Below are positions 22,310 through 32,752 of a stretch of 33,285 nucleotides of DNA, in pieces. Positions within the stretch are counted from its first letter, which is position 1. Every line of letters begins with the position of its first letter. Source of the stretch: Alphaproteobacteria bacterium (GTDB taxonomy: Bacteria; Pseudomonadota; Alphaproteobacteria; Sphingomonadales; Sphingomonadaceae); the NCBI GenBank assembly GCA_018828205.1, contig JAHJWA010000229.1, forward strand, positions 1 through 33,285, read 5' to 3'. Made by a program: the position numbers and the translations under genes. The notes beneath the pieces are model-generated. The model was given only the letters and a program-made list of their open reading frames with translations, ran no database searches and was not told the origin of the DNA.

Positions 22310-23695
22310 TCAAGAAGTCCCCTCCCCGCCCTTGCGATCGGTCATTCCCAGCATCTTGAGTTTGCGATGCAGCGCCGATCGCTCCATCCCGATGAAATTG
22401 GCGGTCTTGGAGATATTGCCCGAGAAGCGGCGAATCTGGACCGCGAGGTACTCGCGTTCGAAATTCTCGCGTGCTTCGCGCAAGGGGGCGCCCATCATCG
22501 CGGCCATCGCCTGACCGCCACCGATCTTGCCATCGGTCACCTCACCCGAGAGCATGGCGGGCTCGACCCTTTCGAGCTCGTCGCGCGGAGTCAGGATGAT
22601 CGTGCGTTCGACGACGTTGCGCAGCTGGCGGACGTTGCCCGGCCAGTCGTAGGCCTGCAGCGCAGCCATTGCCTCCTCCGTCACCTGCGGCGGCGAGAGA
22701 CCCTGTTCGGCGGCGTAGCGGGCGAAGAAATGCTCGGCCAACACGGGAATATCGTCGCGCCGTTCGGACAGCGACGGCACCTCCACCGGGACCACGTTGA
22801 GCCGGTAGAACAGATCCTCGCGGAAACGCTTCTCCTCCATCTCGCGCTGCAGATCGCGCGCGGTCGAGGAGACGACCCGGACATCCACGCCGATCTGGCG
22901 CGAGCCACCGACCCGGACGAAGCTTTGCTCGGTCAGCACCCGCAGGATTCGCGCCTGGGTCGAGAGCGGCATGTCGGCCACTTCGTCGAGATAGAGCGTC
23001 CCGCCATCGGCCATCTCCAGCAGACCCGCGCGGACCAGCTTCCCATCCTGCTCCTCGCCGAACAATTCATGCTCGAAACGTTCGGGGGTGATGCGCGCCG
23101 AATTGACCGTGACAAAGGCGTGATCGGCGCGCGGGCTCCAGCTGTGGAGCAGTCGCGCGGCAACTTCCTTGCCCGCTCCCGCGGGGCCGTAGATCAGCAC
23201 CCGGCTACCGGTGCCCGCCACCCGTTTGAGCGTCGCGCGCACCTGCGTGATCGCCACCGAATTGCCGGTAAATTCGTCCTCGGTACCGAGATAGCTCTTG
23301 AGCCGCGTGTTCTCGCGCCGAAGTCGTTCGGTCTCGGTTGCCCGCTCGACGAGGAGCAACAATCGCTCCGCCTCGAACGGCTTCTCGATAAAATCGAGGG
23401 CCCCGCGGCTGACCGCGGCGACCGCGGTGTCGATATTGCCATGGCCGGAGAAGATGATCACCGGCAGCTGCGGCTCGCGGATCTTGATCTCGTCGAGCAC
23501 CTCGAGCCCGTCCATCGGGCTGCCGTGCAACCAGACGTCGAGCAGGACCACGCTGGGCCGTTTCTCGTCGATCGCGGCGAGTGCGGAGGTGCTGTCGCCC
23601 GCGGTGCGGCATTCATAGCCTTCGTCGCTGAGCACGCCCGCGACGAGTTCTCGAATGTCGCGCTCGTCATCGACGATCAGGATGTCCAGGGCCAT
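22310..23695 (-). CDS. ntrX: NtrX response regulator (AAA+, lacks GAFTGA)
   Basis: Transcriptional regulator, 461 aa. Receiver domain 1-120 has the acidic pocket DD (9-10), phospho-acceptor D53 (LLDVW) and K105. The AAA+ domain has Walker A YGPAGAGKE (169-177), Walker B GGTLYLDEVADMP and RFREDLFYRLNVVPVEVPSL. A Fis-type HTH ends the protein (GNISKTANFIGMERSALHRKLKMLG). The L1 loop that should read GAFTGA (after ELFG, about 213-225) is EEQDGKLVRAG, so sigma-54 contact is unlikely; this is known for other alphaproteobacterial NtrX. It is separated from ntrY by 11 bases and is the partner of NtrY in nitrogen, redox and envelope control. Confidence 0.94.
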   Translation of the reverse strand: MALDILIVDDERDIRELVAGVLSDEGYECRTAGDSTSALAAIDEKRPSVVLLDVWLHGSPMDGLEVLDEIKIREPQLPVIIFSGHGNIDTAVAAVSRGALDFIEKPFEAERLLLLVERATETERLRRENTRLKSYLGTEDEFTGNSVAITQVRATLKRVAGTGSRVLIYGPAGAGKEVAARLLHSWSPRADHAFVTVNSARITPERFEHELFGEEQDGKLVRAGLLEMADGGTLYLDEVADMPLSTQARILRVLTEQSFVRVGGSRQIGVDVRVVSSTARDLQREMEEKRFREDLFYRLNVVPVEVPSLSERRDDIPVLAEHFFARYAAEQGLSPPQVTEEAMAALQAYDWPGNVRQLRNVVERTIILTPRDELERVEPAMLSGEVTDGKIGGGQAMAAMMGAPLREARENFEREYLAVQIRRFSGNISKTANFIGMERSALHRKLKMLGMTDRKGGEGTS

Positions 23696-23706
23696 GCTAA
23701 GCTACC

Positions 23707-25962
23707 TCATTCTTGCGATTGCGGAGTATCGGGCGCGGGTTGCGATCGCGGCGCGCCGGATGCGGGTCGATCGGTCGGATCGCGCGCAAAGCGCATCCTG
23801 ACGCAGGTGCCCCCGCCGTCACGGGCCGAGAAGCCCATTTCGCCCCCATGCTCCTCCACGATCTTGTTGACGATGGCCAGTCCCAGCCCGGTGCCCTTGT
23901 CGCGCGTGGTGACATAGGGTTCGAGAATGCGTTCGCGGTCCTTGGGCAGCCCGACCCCATTGTCTTCGACGGTGATCGTCAGCGCGGTATCGTCCGCCTC
24001 GACCACCACCACGATCTTGCCGCGGTAGTCGACCGGCGCCTGACCCGCCTGCGCCTCGACCGCTTCGCCCGCGTTCTTGAGCACATTGGTGAGCGCCTGC
24101 CCGAACTGATGGCGGTCGCACTGGATGGTGATCGGGCCATCGGTTTCGACCGACAGTCCGTAATCCACCTCGGGATGACCGACTTCCTGCAGGAAGAGCG
24201 ATTGCCGCACGAGGTCGAGCGCATCCTCGGCGCGGAAGACCGGCTTGGGCAACCGCGCGAAGGAGGAAAATTCGTCGACCATCTTGCGCAGATCGCCGAC
24301 CTGCCTGACGATCGTGTTGGTCAAATCGTCGAACAGCTCGCCATCCTGCAGGATCTGCTTGCGATAGCGGCGCTTGAGCCGCTCGGTGGCGAGCTGGATC
24401 GGGGTGAGCGGGTTCTTGATCTCATGCGCGATCCGGCGCGCGACATCCGACCAGGCGGCCTGCCGCTGATCGAGCAGTTGCCGGGTGATGTCCTCGAAGG
24501 TGATCACATGGCCATCGCGCTCGGGGCCGATCTTGACCGCCAGCGTCAACAGGTCGGCGCCCTTGGAATAGCTGACCACCCCCTTTTCCAGCCCTGCCTC
24601 GACCATCACCGCGATCTGAGGCGCGAGATCGTAGATGCTGCGAACCCCGCCATCGGCGTCGCGGCTGGCATCGCCCAGCAAAGCCTGCGCCGGTCCGTTC
24701 ATCAGCAGGATCGCGCCCTCGCGATCGATCGACATCACGCCCGCGCTGACCGATTCGAGCACCGCCTCGATAAAGCTGCGGCGCTCCTCGATCTGGCGAT
24801 TGGCGGTAACCAGCGCGTCGGTCTGGCGCTCGAGCTGCGCGGTCATGCGATTGAAGGCGCGGTTGAGCAGCCCGATCTCGTCGCCCCTCGTGCGCCCCTC
24901 GACGCGCAGCGCGAAATTGCCGCCGCCGACCTCGCGCGCGGCGGCGACAAGATCGGTGAGCGGCTCGACCTGGCGGTCGGCGAGCCGCAGCGCAAACCAC
25001 ACCGCGAGACCGACCAGACCGAGGCTGACAAAGAACAGCGCGAGGTTGAAACGCAATTGCAGCGCCCGGGCGCGCTGCGTGAGATCGTCATAGGCCTGCG
25101 TGATCGAGCGCGCGCTTTCCCAGCTGCGGAAGCTGTCGCCTTCGGAATTGCGCGCATTGTAGAGATAAATGCCGGCGTCGCGATCGATCGGCGCCAGCGC
25201 CTCGATCCGCTCCTCCGAGCCCTGGACCACCACCGGTTCGCCCGCCCCGAGCGTTTCCGCGCTGCGTTCGGCAAACCCCACCGGATCGCTGCCTTCGCTC
25301 AGTCCGTAGACCACCGCGGTGCGCATGCTGCCATCGGGCATCGCCTGGAGGATCGCGCTCTCGTTCACATCGCGCGGCTGCGCCTGATATTCGTAGACCA
25401 GCGCGAAATTGGGATCGGTGACCGCCACCTGGCCCAGGATGCTGCGCATATCCATCGCCATCGAGACGGTCTCTTGCGACAGGTCGAGCTGGTTCTCGTC
25501 GTAATAATTCTGCGCCAGGCTGTTGGTGTTCTCCATCAGTCCGCGCGAGCTGTCGGAGAACCAGAAATCCACACCCGACTGGAACAGAAACGCCGCAAAC
25601 CCCGCCACCAGCAACGTCGGCACCGCAGCGATCAGCGAGAAGAAGAACACCAGCCGGACATGCAGCCGCGCCGTGCTGCCCGCCGCGCGGCGCAGTGCCA
25701 TCCGCCGGCCCAGCAACACCAGCAGCGCCATCGCCGGGACCAGCGTGCCGATCAGCAGGCCCGCGACCTGTTGCGACGGCAGCAATTGTCCGTCGGGCGG
25801 CGCGTTGGTGAAGGCGAGATAGGCGCTCGCGACCATGGCCACCACGGCCAGCCCAGAAGCGATCTCGAGCCAGGCGAACAGGTTCGAGCGGCGCGATGTC
25901 ACCACAAAGCGGCGCAACCAGCGAGGGGTCTGTCGGAGGGGTGAGTGCGCCTGGCTGGCCAT
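23707..25962 (-). CDS. ntrY: NtrY sensor histidine kinase
   Basis: Membrane histidine kinase, 751 aa. Helices at about 31-52, 66-86, 103-127 and 307-326 frame a periplasmic sensor region of roughly 180 residues. A HAMP domain (about 328-382), a PAS domain (about 393-490), HisKA with H513 (RRIAHEIKNPLTPIQLATERL) and an HATPase domain (NVLKNAGEAV, DNGVGLP, GTGLGLAIV) follow. This is the NtrY layout. It starts 61 bases from the ntrC stop and lies just upstream of ntrX, so a cognate pair is certain. The signal sensed is not evident from sequence. Confidence 0.95.
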   Translation of the reverse strand: MASQAHSPLRQTPRWLRRFVVTSRRSNLFAWLEIASGLAVVAMVASAYLAFTNAPPDGQLLPSQQVAGLLIGTLVPAMALLVLLGRRMALRRAAGSTARLHVRLVFFFSLIAAVPTLLVAGFAAFLFQSGVDFWFSDSSRGLMENTNSLAQNYYDENQLDLSQETVSMAMDMRSILGQVAVTDPNFALVYEYQAQPRDVNESAILQAMPDGSMRTAVVYGLSEGSDPVGFAERSAETLGAGEPVVVQGSEERIEALAPIDRDAGIYLYNARNSEGDSFRSWESARSITQAYDDLTQRARALQLRFNLALFFVSLGLVGLAVWFALRLADRQVEPLTDLVAAAREVGGGNFALRVEGRTRGDEIGLLNRAFNRMTAQLERQTDALVTANRQIEERRSFIEAVLESVSAGVMSIDREGAILLMNGPAQALLGDASRDADGGVRSIYDLAPQIAVMVEAGLEKGVVSYSKGADLLTLAVKIGPERDGHVITFEDITRQLLDQRQAAWSDVARRIAHEIKNPLTPIQLATERLKRRYRKQILQDGELFDDLTNTIVRQVGDLRKMVDEFSSFARLPKPVFRAEDALDLVRQSLFLQEVGHPEVDYGLSVETDGPITIQCDRHQFGQALTNVLKNAGEAVEAQAGQAPVDYRGKIVVVVEADDTALTITVEDNGVGLPKDRERILEPYVTTRDKGTGLGLAIVNKIVEEHGGEMGFSARDGGGTCVRMRFARDPTDRPASGAPRSQPAPDTPQSQE

Positions 25963-26023
25963 CGTTGCCGGGTTACAACGATACTGTGGCCATTATGCAA
26001 GCTATTAATCGGCAGTCCGCGCG

Positions 26024-27429
<1,406 letters not shown>

Positions 27430-27433
<4 letters not shown>

Positions 27434-28503
27434 TCACCCTCCCCCTTGGATGCCACCGGCAGGTTGATCCGGAACAGCGTCAGCCCGGCCCGATCGTCGC
27501 GCTCGTGCGCGATCCGCCCGCCCATGTCGCGGACCAGCTTGCGCACCAGCGCGAGGCCCAGCCCCTGCCCCTGCGGCTTGCTCGAGACGAAGGGCTCGAA
27601 GACATGGTCGCGCAACGCCGGATCGATCCCGGGGCCGTTGTCGATCACGCTGACCTCGATCGGCAGCCGCGTGGCCTTCCCCAGCCGGATCGCGTTGAAC
27701 ACCAGCCCGCCGGTGAACCGCGTTCGCACCTCGACCTGAGGGCTGGCCCCTCCGCGGCTCGCATCGCAGGCGTTGGCGATGAGGTTGATCAGGATCTGCT
27801 CGAGCGCCGCGCGGTCGGCGAGCACCAGCGGGAGCGAGGGATCGAATTCCTCGACGGTCTCGACCTCGTCCCCGCGCGAGGTGCGAACCGTGCTGACCGC
27901 ATTGCGGATCGCCTCGTGCAGATTGCAGGGCGCGGAGACCACGGTCGCGGCGCTGCCGAGCTGCTGCATCCGGTCGACCAGCTGCGCGATCCGGTCCACT
28001 TCGGTCGCGATCAATTGGGTCAGCGGCTTGTCCCTTTCCGATGCGCGGCGGGTGAGCAATTGGCTTGCGCCGCGGATCGCCGCGAGCGGGTTCTTGATCT
28101 CATGCGCGAGCACCGTGGGGGCGCGCAGCTCGATCCGCTCGGCATCGCGATCCTCGTCCTCCTGGCCCGCATCCGAAAGCGTCACGATTCGCCAGCCGGG
28201 ATCGCCGGCGATTGGCGAGCAGGTGAGATTGACCCTTCGCTCCCGCCTCCCGACCTCGATAGCGAGCCCCCGCGCGATCATCTGGCCATCCGAACCGCGC
28301 AAGGCATCGGCCACGCGGGAATCGGCGATGGCGACGATGTCGAAAAAGGAGCGCCCGACCAACCGCACCGCGCTGCTCCCGAGCAGTTCCTCGGCGGCGG
28401 GATTGGCCTCGCGGACGGTACCGGTGGAGTCCAGCAGGATGACGGCAAAGACGATCGAAGCGAGCTGCGTGCGCGCATCGGGCGCCCCGGCCGTCCCTTT
28501 CAC
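27430..28503 (-). CDS. ntrB: NtrB nitrogen sensor kinase/phosphatase
   Basis: Cytoplasmic histidine kinase, 357 aa, phosphorylating NtrC under nitrogen limitation. An N-terminal PAS domain (about 10-110; AVILLDSTGTVREANPAAEEL) is followed by HisKA with H134 (VLAHEIKNPLAAIRGASQLL) and HATPase motifs NLIANACDA, VIDNGPGI and GQGLGLALVRKL. No membrane segment is present, as expected of NtrB, which is controlled by PII. GTG 28503 overlaps the dusB stop (GTGA). Confidence 0.95.
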
Positions 28504-29519
28504 GCGGCGCGCCGCTGCCGGAAGGGTTCGTAGAACCGTTCGATTTCCGCAAGAACATCAACGGGATCGTCGATGAAGTTGGCGCGATTGCGAAACTCCG
28601 CCGAACCGTGCATCCCCTTGGTGTACCAGCCCAGATGCTTGCGCGCGAACTTCACCCCGACATCCTCGCCGTAATGCTCGAGCATCGCGCGGTAGTGTTC
28701 GACCAGCACCGAATATTGCTCGTCGAAGCCTGGGGGTGCCAGCACCTCGCCCGTCTTCCACCAGTGCATCACCTGCGCCAGCAGCCAGGGGCGGCCATAG
28801 GCGCCGCGCCCGATCATCAGCCCGTCCGCGCCCGACTGTTCGAGCGCCGCAGCGGAATCGGCGATGCTGCAGATGTCGCCATTGACGATCACCGGGATCG
28901 ACACCGCTTCCTTGACCTTGCGCACGAAGGCCCAGTCGGCGCTGCCCTTGTACATCTGGTTGCGGGTGCGGCCGTGGACGGTGATCATCTTGACCCCGAC
29001 ATCCTCGGCGATCCGTGCCAGCTCGGGCGCGTTGAGGCTGTCGTGGTCCCAGCCCATGCGCATCTTGACCGTGACCGGGACATCGACCGCCGCGACGGTC
29101 GCTTCCATCAGCCGGACCGCCAGCGGGACCTCGCGCATCAGCGCCGAGCCCGCGAGCCCGTTGACCACCTTGCGCACCGGGCAGCCGAAATTGATGTCGA
29201 TGATCTGCGCCCCGCGATCGGCGTTGAGCCGCGCGGCCTCGCCCATCGATTCCGGGTCGCAGCCGACCAGCTGCATCGACACCGGCTCCTCGATCGGATC
29301 CCAGGCGGCCTTCTGGATGCTCTGCCGCGTCTCGCGGATCGCGGCCTGGCTGGCGATCATCTCGGTGACGTTGAGGCCCGAGCCGTAGCGGCGCACCAGC
29401 CTGCGGAACGGCAGATCGGTGACGCCGGTCATCGGCGCCAGCACCACCGGCGTGGCGATGGTCACGGCGCCGATCTGGATCGGCTTCGGCGGAACCGGAG
29501 GGAGGGGATGCGCGCTCAT
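28500..29519 (-). CDS. dusB: tRNA-dihydrouridine synthase DusB (NifR3)
   Basis: FMN enzyme that reduces uridine to dihydrouridine in tRNA D-loops. Its 339 aa begin with an FMN TIM barrel (VVLAPMTGVTDLPFRRLVRRYG). The catalytic cysteine is C113 in IDINFGCPVRKVVNGLAGSALM. HGRTRNQMYKGSADW and DGLMIGRGAYGRPWL are family signatures. dusB heads ntrBC in many proteobacteria (nifR3-ntrBC), which supports the call. A putative promoter lies just upstream. Confidence 0.95.
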   Translation of the reverse strand: MSAHPLPPVPPKPIQIGAVTIATPVVLAPMTGVTDLPFRRLVRRYGSGLNVTEMIASQAAIRETRQSIQKAAWDPIEEPVSMQLVGCDPESMGEAARLNADRGAQIIDINFGCPVRKVVNGLAGSALMREVPLAVRLMEATVAAVDVPVTVKMRMGWDHDSLNAPELARIAEDVGVKMITVHGRTRNQMYKGSADWAFVRKVKEAVSIPVIVNGDICSIADSAAALEQSGADGLMIGRGAYGRPWLLAQVMHWWKTGEVLAPPGFDEQYSVLVEHYRAMLEHYGEDVGVKFARKHLGWYTKGMHGSAEFRNRANFIDDPVDVLAEIERFYEPFRQRRAA

Positions 29520-29548
29520 GAGGGGGATTTCTGCCTAATTCTTGGGCA

Positions 29549-29577
29549 GACATAGTGCATTGCGGCAAATTCGGCAA
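29549..29577 (-). promoter_or_regulatory. Putative sigma-70 promoter of the dusB-ntr operon
   Basis: On the minus strand, TTGCCG (29572-29577) and TATGTC (29549-29554) are 17 bases apart and end 30 bases before the dusB ATG. Four and three bases match the -35 and -10 consensus (TTGACA/TATAAT), a fair match for a GC-rich alphaproteobacterium. An inverted repeat TCTGCC/GGCAGA (29530-29550 region) overlaps the -10 and might be an operator. Prediction by eye only. Confidence 0.45.
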
Positions 29578-29597
29578 GCGGCTAGCCGTTGCCGCCC

Positions 29598-30746
29598 ATG
29601 CTTGACATGCCCCCCCTTCCCTCCTTTGCCGCCGTCGTGGTCGCCGCCGGCAAGGGCCTTCGCGCCGGGCAGTCGACGCCCAAGCAATTCGCGAACTGGC
29701 GCGGCAAGCCCGTCGTGCGCCATTCGGTCGAGGCGCTGCTGGGCGCTGGTGCCTCTCCGGTGGTGGTGGCCATTCCCGACGATGACGACGAGGCCGCGCG
29801 GCTTGCGCTCGCGGGACTGGACGGGATCGAGCTCGTCACCGGCGGCGAGACGCGGCAGGCATCGGTTGCCAAAGCGCTCGAACAGCTGAGCGCAAGCTCC
29901 TGCCAGAACGTGCTTATTCACGACGCGGCCCGGCCGAACCTGCCCCGCGAAGTCATCGCGCGGCTGCTGGCGGCGCTTGCCGATCATCCCGGCGCGATCC
30001 CCGTCCTGCCGGTCGTGGACAGTCTCGCGCTCGACCACGACGGGCTGATGGCGGGAGCGGCCGATCGCGAAAGCCTGCGCCGGGTGCAGACCCCGCAGGC
30101 GTTCCGCTTCACCGATATTCTCGCCGCCCATCGTCGGTGGTCCGGCGATCCTTCGGCCGGAGACGATGCGCAGGTGCTTCGCGCCGCCGGTGGCGCGGTC
30201 GCTCTGGTGGCGGGCGACGAGAAACTCGCCAAGCTGACCTATGCGGAGGATTTCATGACCGCCCTGCCCCCCATCCGCACCGGAATGGGCTACGACGTCC
30301 ATCGCCTTGCCGCCGGAGAGGAACTCTGGCTCGGCGGGATCCGGATCGAGCACGATCTGGGGCTTGCCGGGCACAGCGATGCCGATGTCGGGCTCCACGC
30401 ATTGGTCGACGCCATTCTGGGCGCGATCGGCGCGGGCGATATCGGCAGCCATTTTCCGCCAAGCGATTCCCAGTGGAAGGGCGCCAGCAGCGACCGCTTC
30501 CTCACCCACGCCGCCAGCCTGGCCCGCGAGGCGGGCTACGGGATCGGCAATGTCGATCTCACGCTGATCTGCGAGGCGCCCAAGATCGGCCCGCACCGCG
30601 ACGCCATGCGGGCGCGCATCGCCGAGCTGCTCGGCGTTGACATCACCCTTGTATCGGTGAAGGCCACCACCACCGAGAGACTGGGGTTTGCCGGGCGCGG
30701 CGAAGGGATTGCCGCGCAGGCGATCGCCACCCTGATCCGCGAATGA
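29598..30746 (+). CDS. ispDF: Bifunctional IspD/IspF (MEP isoprenoid pathway)
   Basis: Fusion of two MEP-pathway enzymes, 382 aa from ATG 29598. The N-terminal half is CDP-ME synthase (IspD): FAAVVVAAGKGLRAGQSTPKQF nucleotide-binding loop, LIHDAARPNL, RVQTPQAFRF. The C-terminal half is MEcPP synthase (IspF): GMGYDVHRLAAGEELWLGG with Zn ligands DxH, GLAGHSDADVGLHALVDA and FPPSD. Fusion is frequent in alphaproteobacteria. The start is uncertain: a TTG at 29589 and an ATG at 29607 are also in frame, with no Shine-Dalgarno. It diverges from dusB. Confidence 0.95.
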   Translation: MLDMPPLPSFAAVVVAAGKGLRAGQSTPKQFANWRGKPVVRHSVEALLGAGASPVVVAIPDDDDEAARLALAGLDGIELVTGGETRQASVAKALEQLSASSCQNVLIHDAARPNLPREVIARLLAALADHPGAIPVLPVVDSLALDHDGLMAGAADRESLRRVQTPQAFRFTDILAAHRRWSGDPSAGDDAQVLRAAGGAVALVAGDEKLAKLTYAEDFMTALPPIRTGMGYDVHRLAAGEELWLGGIRIEHDLGLAGHSDADVGLHALVDAILGAIGAGDIGSHFPPSDSQWKGASSDRFLTHAASLAREAGYGIGNVDLTLICEAPKIGPHRDAMRARIAELLGVDITLVSVKATTTERLGFAGRGEGIAAQAIATLIRE

Positions 30747-30783
30747 CGAGGCCGGCCAGCATGCACTCCGTATCGACAGCGAC

Positions 30784-31284
30784 GTGACCGAAGGTCTGCT
30801 CCCCGAACCGATCGTCCGCCTGGCAGAGCGGGTGGTCGAGGAAAATGCCGCCACGGGGCGCAAGCTCGTGGTTGCGGAAAGCTGCACCGGCGGTCTGGTC
30901 GCCGCGGCGCTGACCGAAATCCCCGGATCGTCTTCCGTGCTCGATCGCGGTTTCGTGACCTATTCCAACGAAGCCAAGATGGAGATGCTCGGAGTGCCGA
31001 GCGACATTATCGAGACGTTCGGCGCCGTGTCGGTGGCCTGTGTCTGGGCGATGGCCAAGGGTGCGCTCGAGCGCAGCAATGCCGATGTCGCGGTGGCGAT
31101 CAGCGGCGTCGCGGGGCCCGGCGGCGGCTCGCCGCACAAGCCGGTCGGGACGGTGGTCTTCGCCCGCGTTACCCGCGATTCGCACAAGGACCCCGAGGGC
31201 GAGCTCAGGCTGTTCGAGGGTCCGGGCCGCGCGGCGATCCGCCACGAGGCGACGATCTGCGCGCTGGAACTGCTGCTGCCCTAG
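30784..31284 (+). CDS. CinA C-terminal-domain protein (NMN amidohydrolase type, PncC-like)
   Basis: A 166-aa stand-alone CinA C-terminal domain. Members deamidate nicotinamide mononucleotide, recycling it into NAD synthesis. Hallmarks are VVAESCTGGLVAAALTEIPG (S33), RGFVTYSNEAKMEMLGV (Y59, K64) and AISGVAGPGGGSPHKPVGTV. GTG 30784 was chosen because it supplies the proper N-terminus. Its first bases overlap the stop of a 14-codon reading frame from the ispDF end. The stop interlocks with the convergent COQ10-like gene in CTAG. Confidence 0.9.
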   Translation: MTEGLLPEPIVRLAERVVEENAATGRKLVVAESCTGGLVAAALTEIPGSSSVLDRGFVTYSNEAKMEMLGVPSDIIETFGAVSVACVWAMAKGALERSNADVAVAISGVAGPGGGSPHKPVGTVVFARVTRDSHKDPEGELRLFEGPGRAAIRHEATICALELLLP

Positions 31285-31736
31285 GCATTGCCGGGCGCGG
31301 CTTCGCGTCCGTAGAGATCGTCGGCACGCTTTTCGAAAGCCTCGACCATCTTGCGGAAGGCGCGGTCGAAATACTGGCCGGCGATCGCTTCGAACACCGC
31401 GTTGCGAAAGGTAAACTCGACCGCGAAATCGATCTCGCAGCCCCCGTCCTCGGTCGGGCGGAAGCTCCAGCTGTTGTCGAGATCGCGCAAGGGGCCGTCG
31501 AGATAATGGACCTCGATCCGCTCGGGCCGAGACTTGTCCACCCGCGAGGTGAACTTCTCGCGGATCGCCTTGAAGCCCACCAGCATGTCGGCGACCATCT
31601 CGGTCTCGCTGTCCGAGCGCACCCGGGTCGCCACGACCCAGGGCAGGAATTCTTCATAGCGCGCGACATCGGCGACCAGATCGAACATCTGCTCGCAGCT
31701 GTAGGGAAGCCGGCGGGTTTCGCGACTGCCGGGCAT
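31281..31736 (-). CDS. COQ10/RatA-like START-domain protein
   Basis: A 151-aa SRPBCC fold protein: LPYSCEQMFDLVADVARYEEFLPWVVATRV is the diagnostic N-terminal segment, followed by the beta strands (EIDFAVEFTFRNAVFEAIAGQYFD) and the long C-terminal helix. The family binds coenzyme Q or related lipids in mitochondria; the E. coli homologue RatA has been described as a ribosome-association toxin. A ubiquinone-chaperone role is more usual in alphaproteobacteria. ATG 31736 shares one base with the lipA stop (TGATG), so the two are cotranscribed. Confidence 0.9.
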   Translation of the reverse strand: MPGSRETRRLPYSCEQMFDLVADVARYEEFLPWVVATRVRSDSETEMVADMLVGFKAIREKFTSRVDKSRPERIEVHYLDGPLRDLDNSWSFRPTEDGGCEIDFAVEFTFRNAVFEAIAGQYFDRAFRKMVEAFEKRADDLYGREAAPGNA

Positions 31737-32701
31737 CAGCCGCCGGTCCTGGCGCGCTCCTTGGCCAGCCGGGCTTCTCGCGCCGCCCTCATCTCGGCAA
31801 AATCGTCGCCGGCATGATAGCTGGAACGGGTCAGCGGGGTCGAGGCGACCTGCAGGAAACCCTTGGCGCGGGCGATCGACCCGAAGGCGGTGAAGGCCTT
31901 GGGGGTCACGAATTCCTCGACACTGGCATGCTTGGGCGTGGGCTGGAGATACTGACCCATGGTCATGAAATCGACGTCCGCGCAGCGCATGTCGTCCATC
32001 ACCTGGTGCACCTCGAGCCGCTGTTCGCCCAGCCCGAGCATGATGCCCGATTTGGTGAAGATCATCGGGTCGTGGCGCTTGACCTCTTCGAGCAGCCGCA
32101 GCGAGGCGTAATAGCGCGCGCCGGGGCGGATCGTCGGGTAGAGCCGCGGGACGGTCTCGAGATTGTGGTTGTAGACGTCGGGCCCCGCCTCGCAGATCGC
32201 CTCCACCGCCGCGCGCATCTTGCCGCGAAAATCGGGGGTCAGGATCTCGATCGTGGTGCCGGGCGTCGCGCGCCGGATCGCCTGGATCACCTTGACGAAG
32301 TGCCCCGCTCCGCCATCGGGCAGATCGTCGCGATCGACGCTGGTGATGACGATGTGTTCCAGCCCCATCGTCGCTGCGGCGGTGGCGACGTGCTCGGGCT
32401 CGAGCGGATCGACGATCCGCGGCATCCCGGTCTTGACGTTGCAGAAGGCGCAGGCGCGGGTGCAGACATCGCCCAGGATCATCATCGTCGCGTGCTTCTT
32501 CTCCCAGCATTCGCCGATGTTGGGACAGGCGGCTTCCTCGCACACGGTCGTCAGGTCGAGCCCGCGCATCAGCTGGCGGGTCTCGTGATAGCCCTTGCCG
32601 GTCGGGGCCTTGACCCTGATCCAGTCGGGCTTGCGCTGGCGGGCGGGGCGCTCGCCCTCGGGCTTGGGTGCGGTGGAAAGATCATTCATATCGAGCCCCA
32701 T
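31736..32701 (-). CDS. lipA: Lipoyl synthase
   Basis: Radical SAM enzyme inserting two sulfurs into the octanoyl arm of E2/H proteins. In 321 aa, the auxiliary cluster cysteines are C54, C59 and C65 (CEEAACPNIGEC), the SAM cluster is CTRACAFC (C80, C84, C87), and the C-terminal RSSYHAGDD serine ligand is present. ATG 32701 is the first start; an internal ATG at codon 5 is possible. The pdhC/lpdA genes at the left end of the window use its product. Confidence 0.96.
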   Translation of the reverse strand: MGLDMNDLSTAPKPEGERPARQRKPDWIRVKAPTGKGYHETRQLMRGLDLTTVCEEAACPNIGECWEKKHATMMILGDVCTRACAFCNVKTGMPRIVDPLEPEHVATAAATMGLEHIVITSVDRDDLPDGGAGHFVKVIQAIRRATPGTTIEILTPDFRGKMRAAVEAICEAGPDVYNHNLETVPRLYPTIRPGARYYASLRLLEEVKRHDPMIFTKSGIMLGLGEQRLEVHQVMDDMRCADVDFMTMGQYLQPTPKHASVEEFVTPKAFTAFGSIARAKGFLQVASTPLTRSSYHAGDDFAEMRAAREARLAKERARTGG

Positions 32702-32752
32702 CTAGGCATCGTGCTTGCCATAGGCAATGCCGCGCGGCAGGAGCTTTGACCC

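Noticed and set aside
22238..23917. 559-codon open frame on the + strand opposite ntrX and hfq upstream DNA
   Set aside because: Antisense shadow of ntrX: the sense strand has clear domains and motifs, this one has none.
23713..25944. 743-codon open frame on the + strand opposite ntrY
   Set aside because: It mirrors ntrY codons in GC-rich DNA, has no ribosome site or family resemblance, and its product is a His/Arg/Asp-rich low-complexity string.
25963..26023. Sigma-54 promoter (GG-N10-GC) before ntrY
   Set aside because: A TTGC is present on the minus strand, but no GG at the -24 position fits the spacing.
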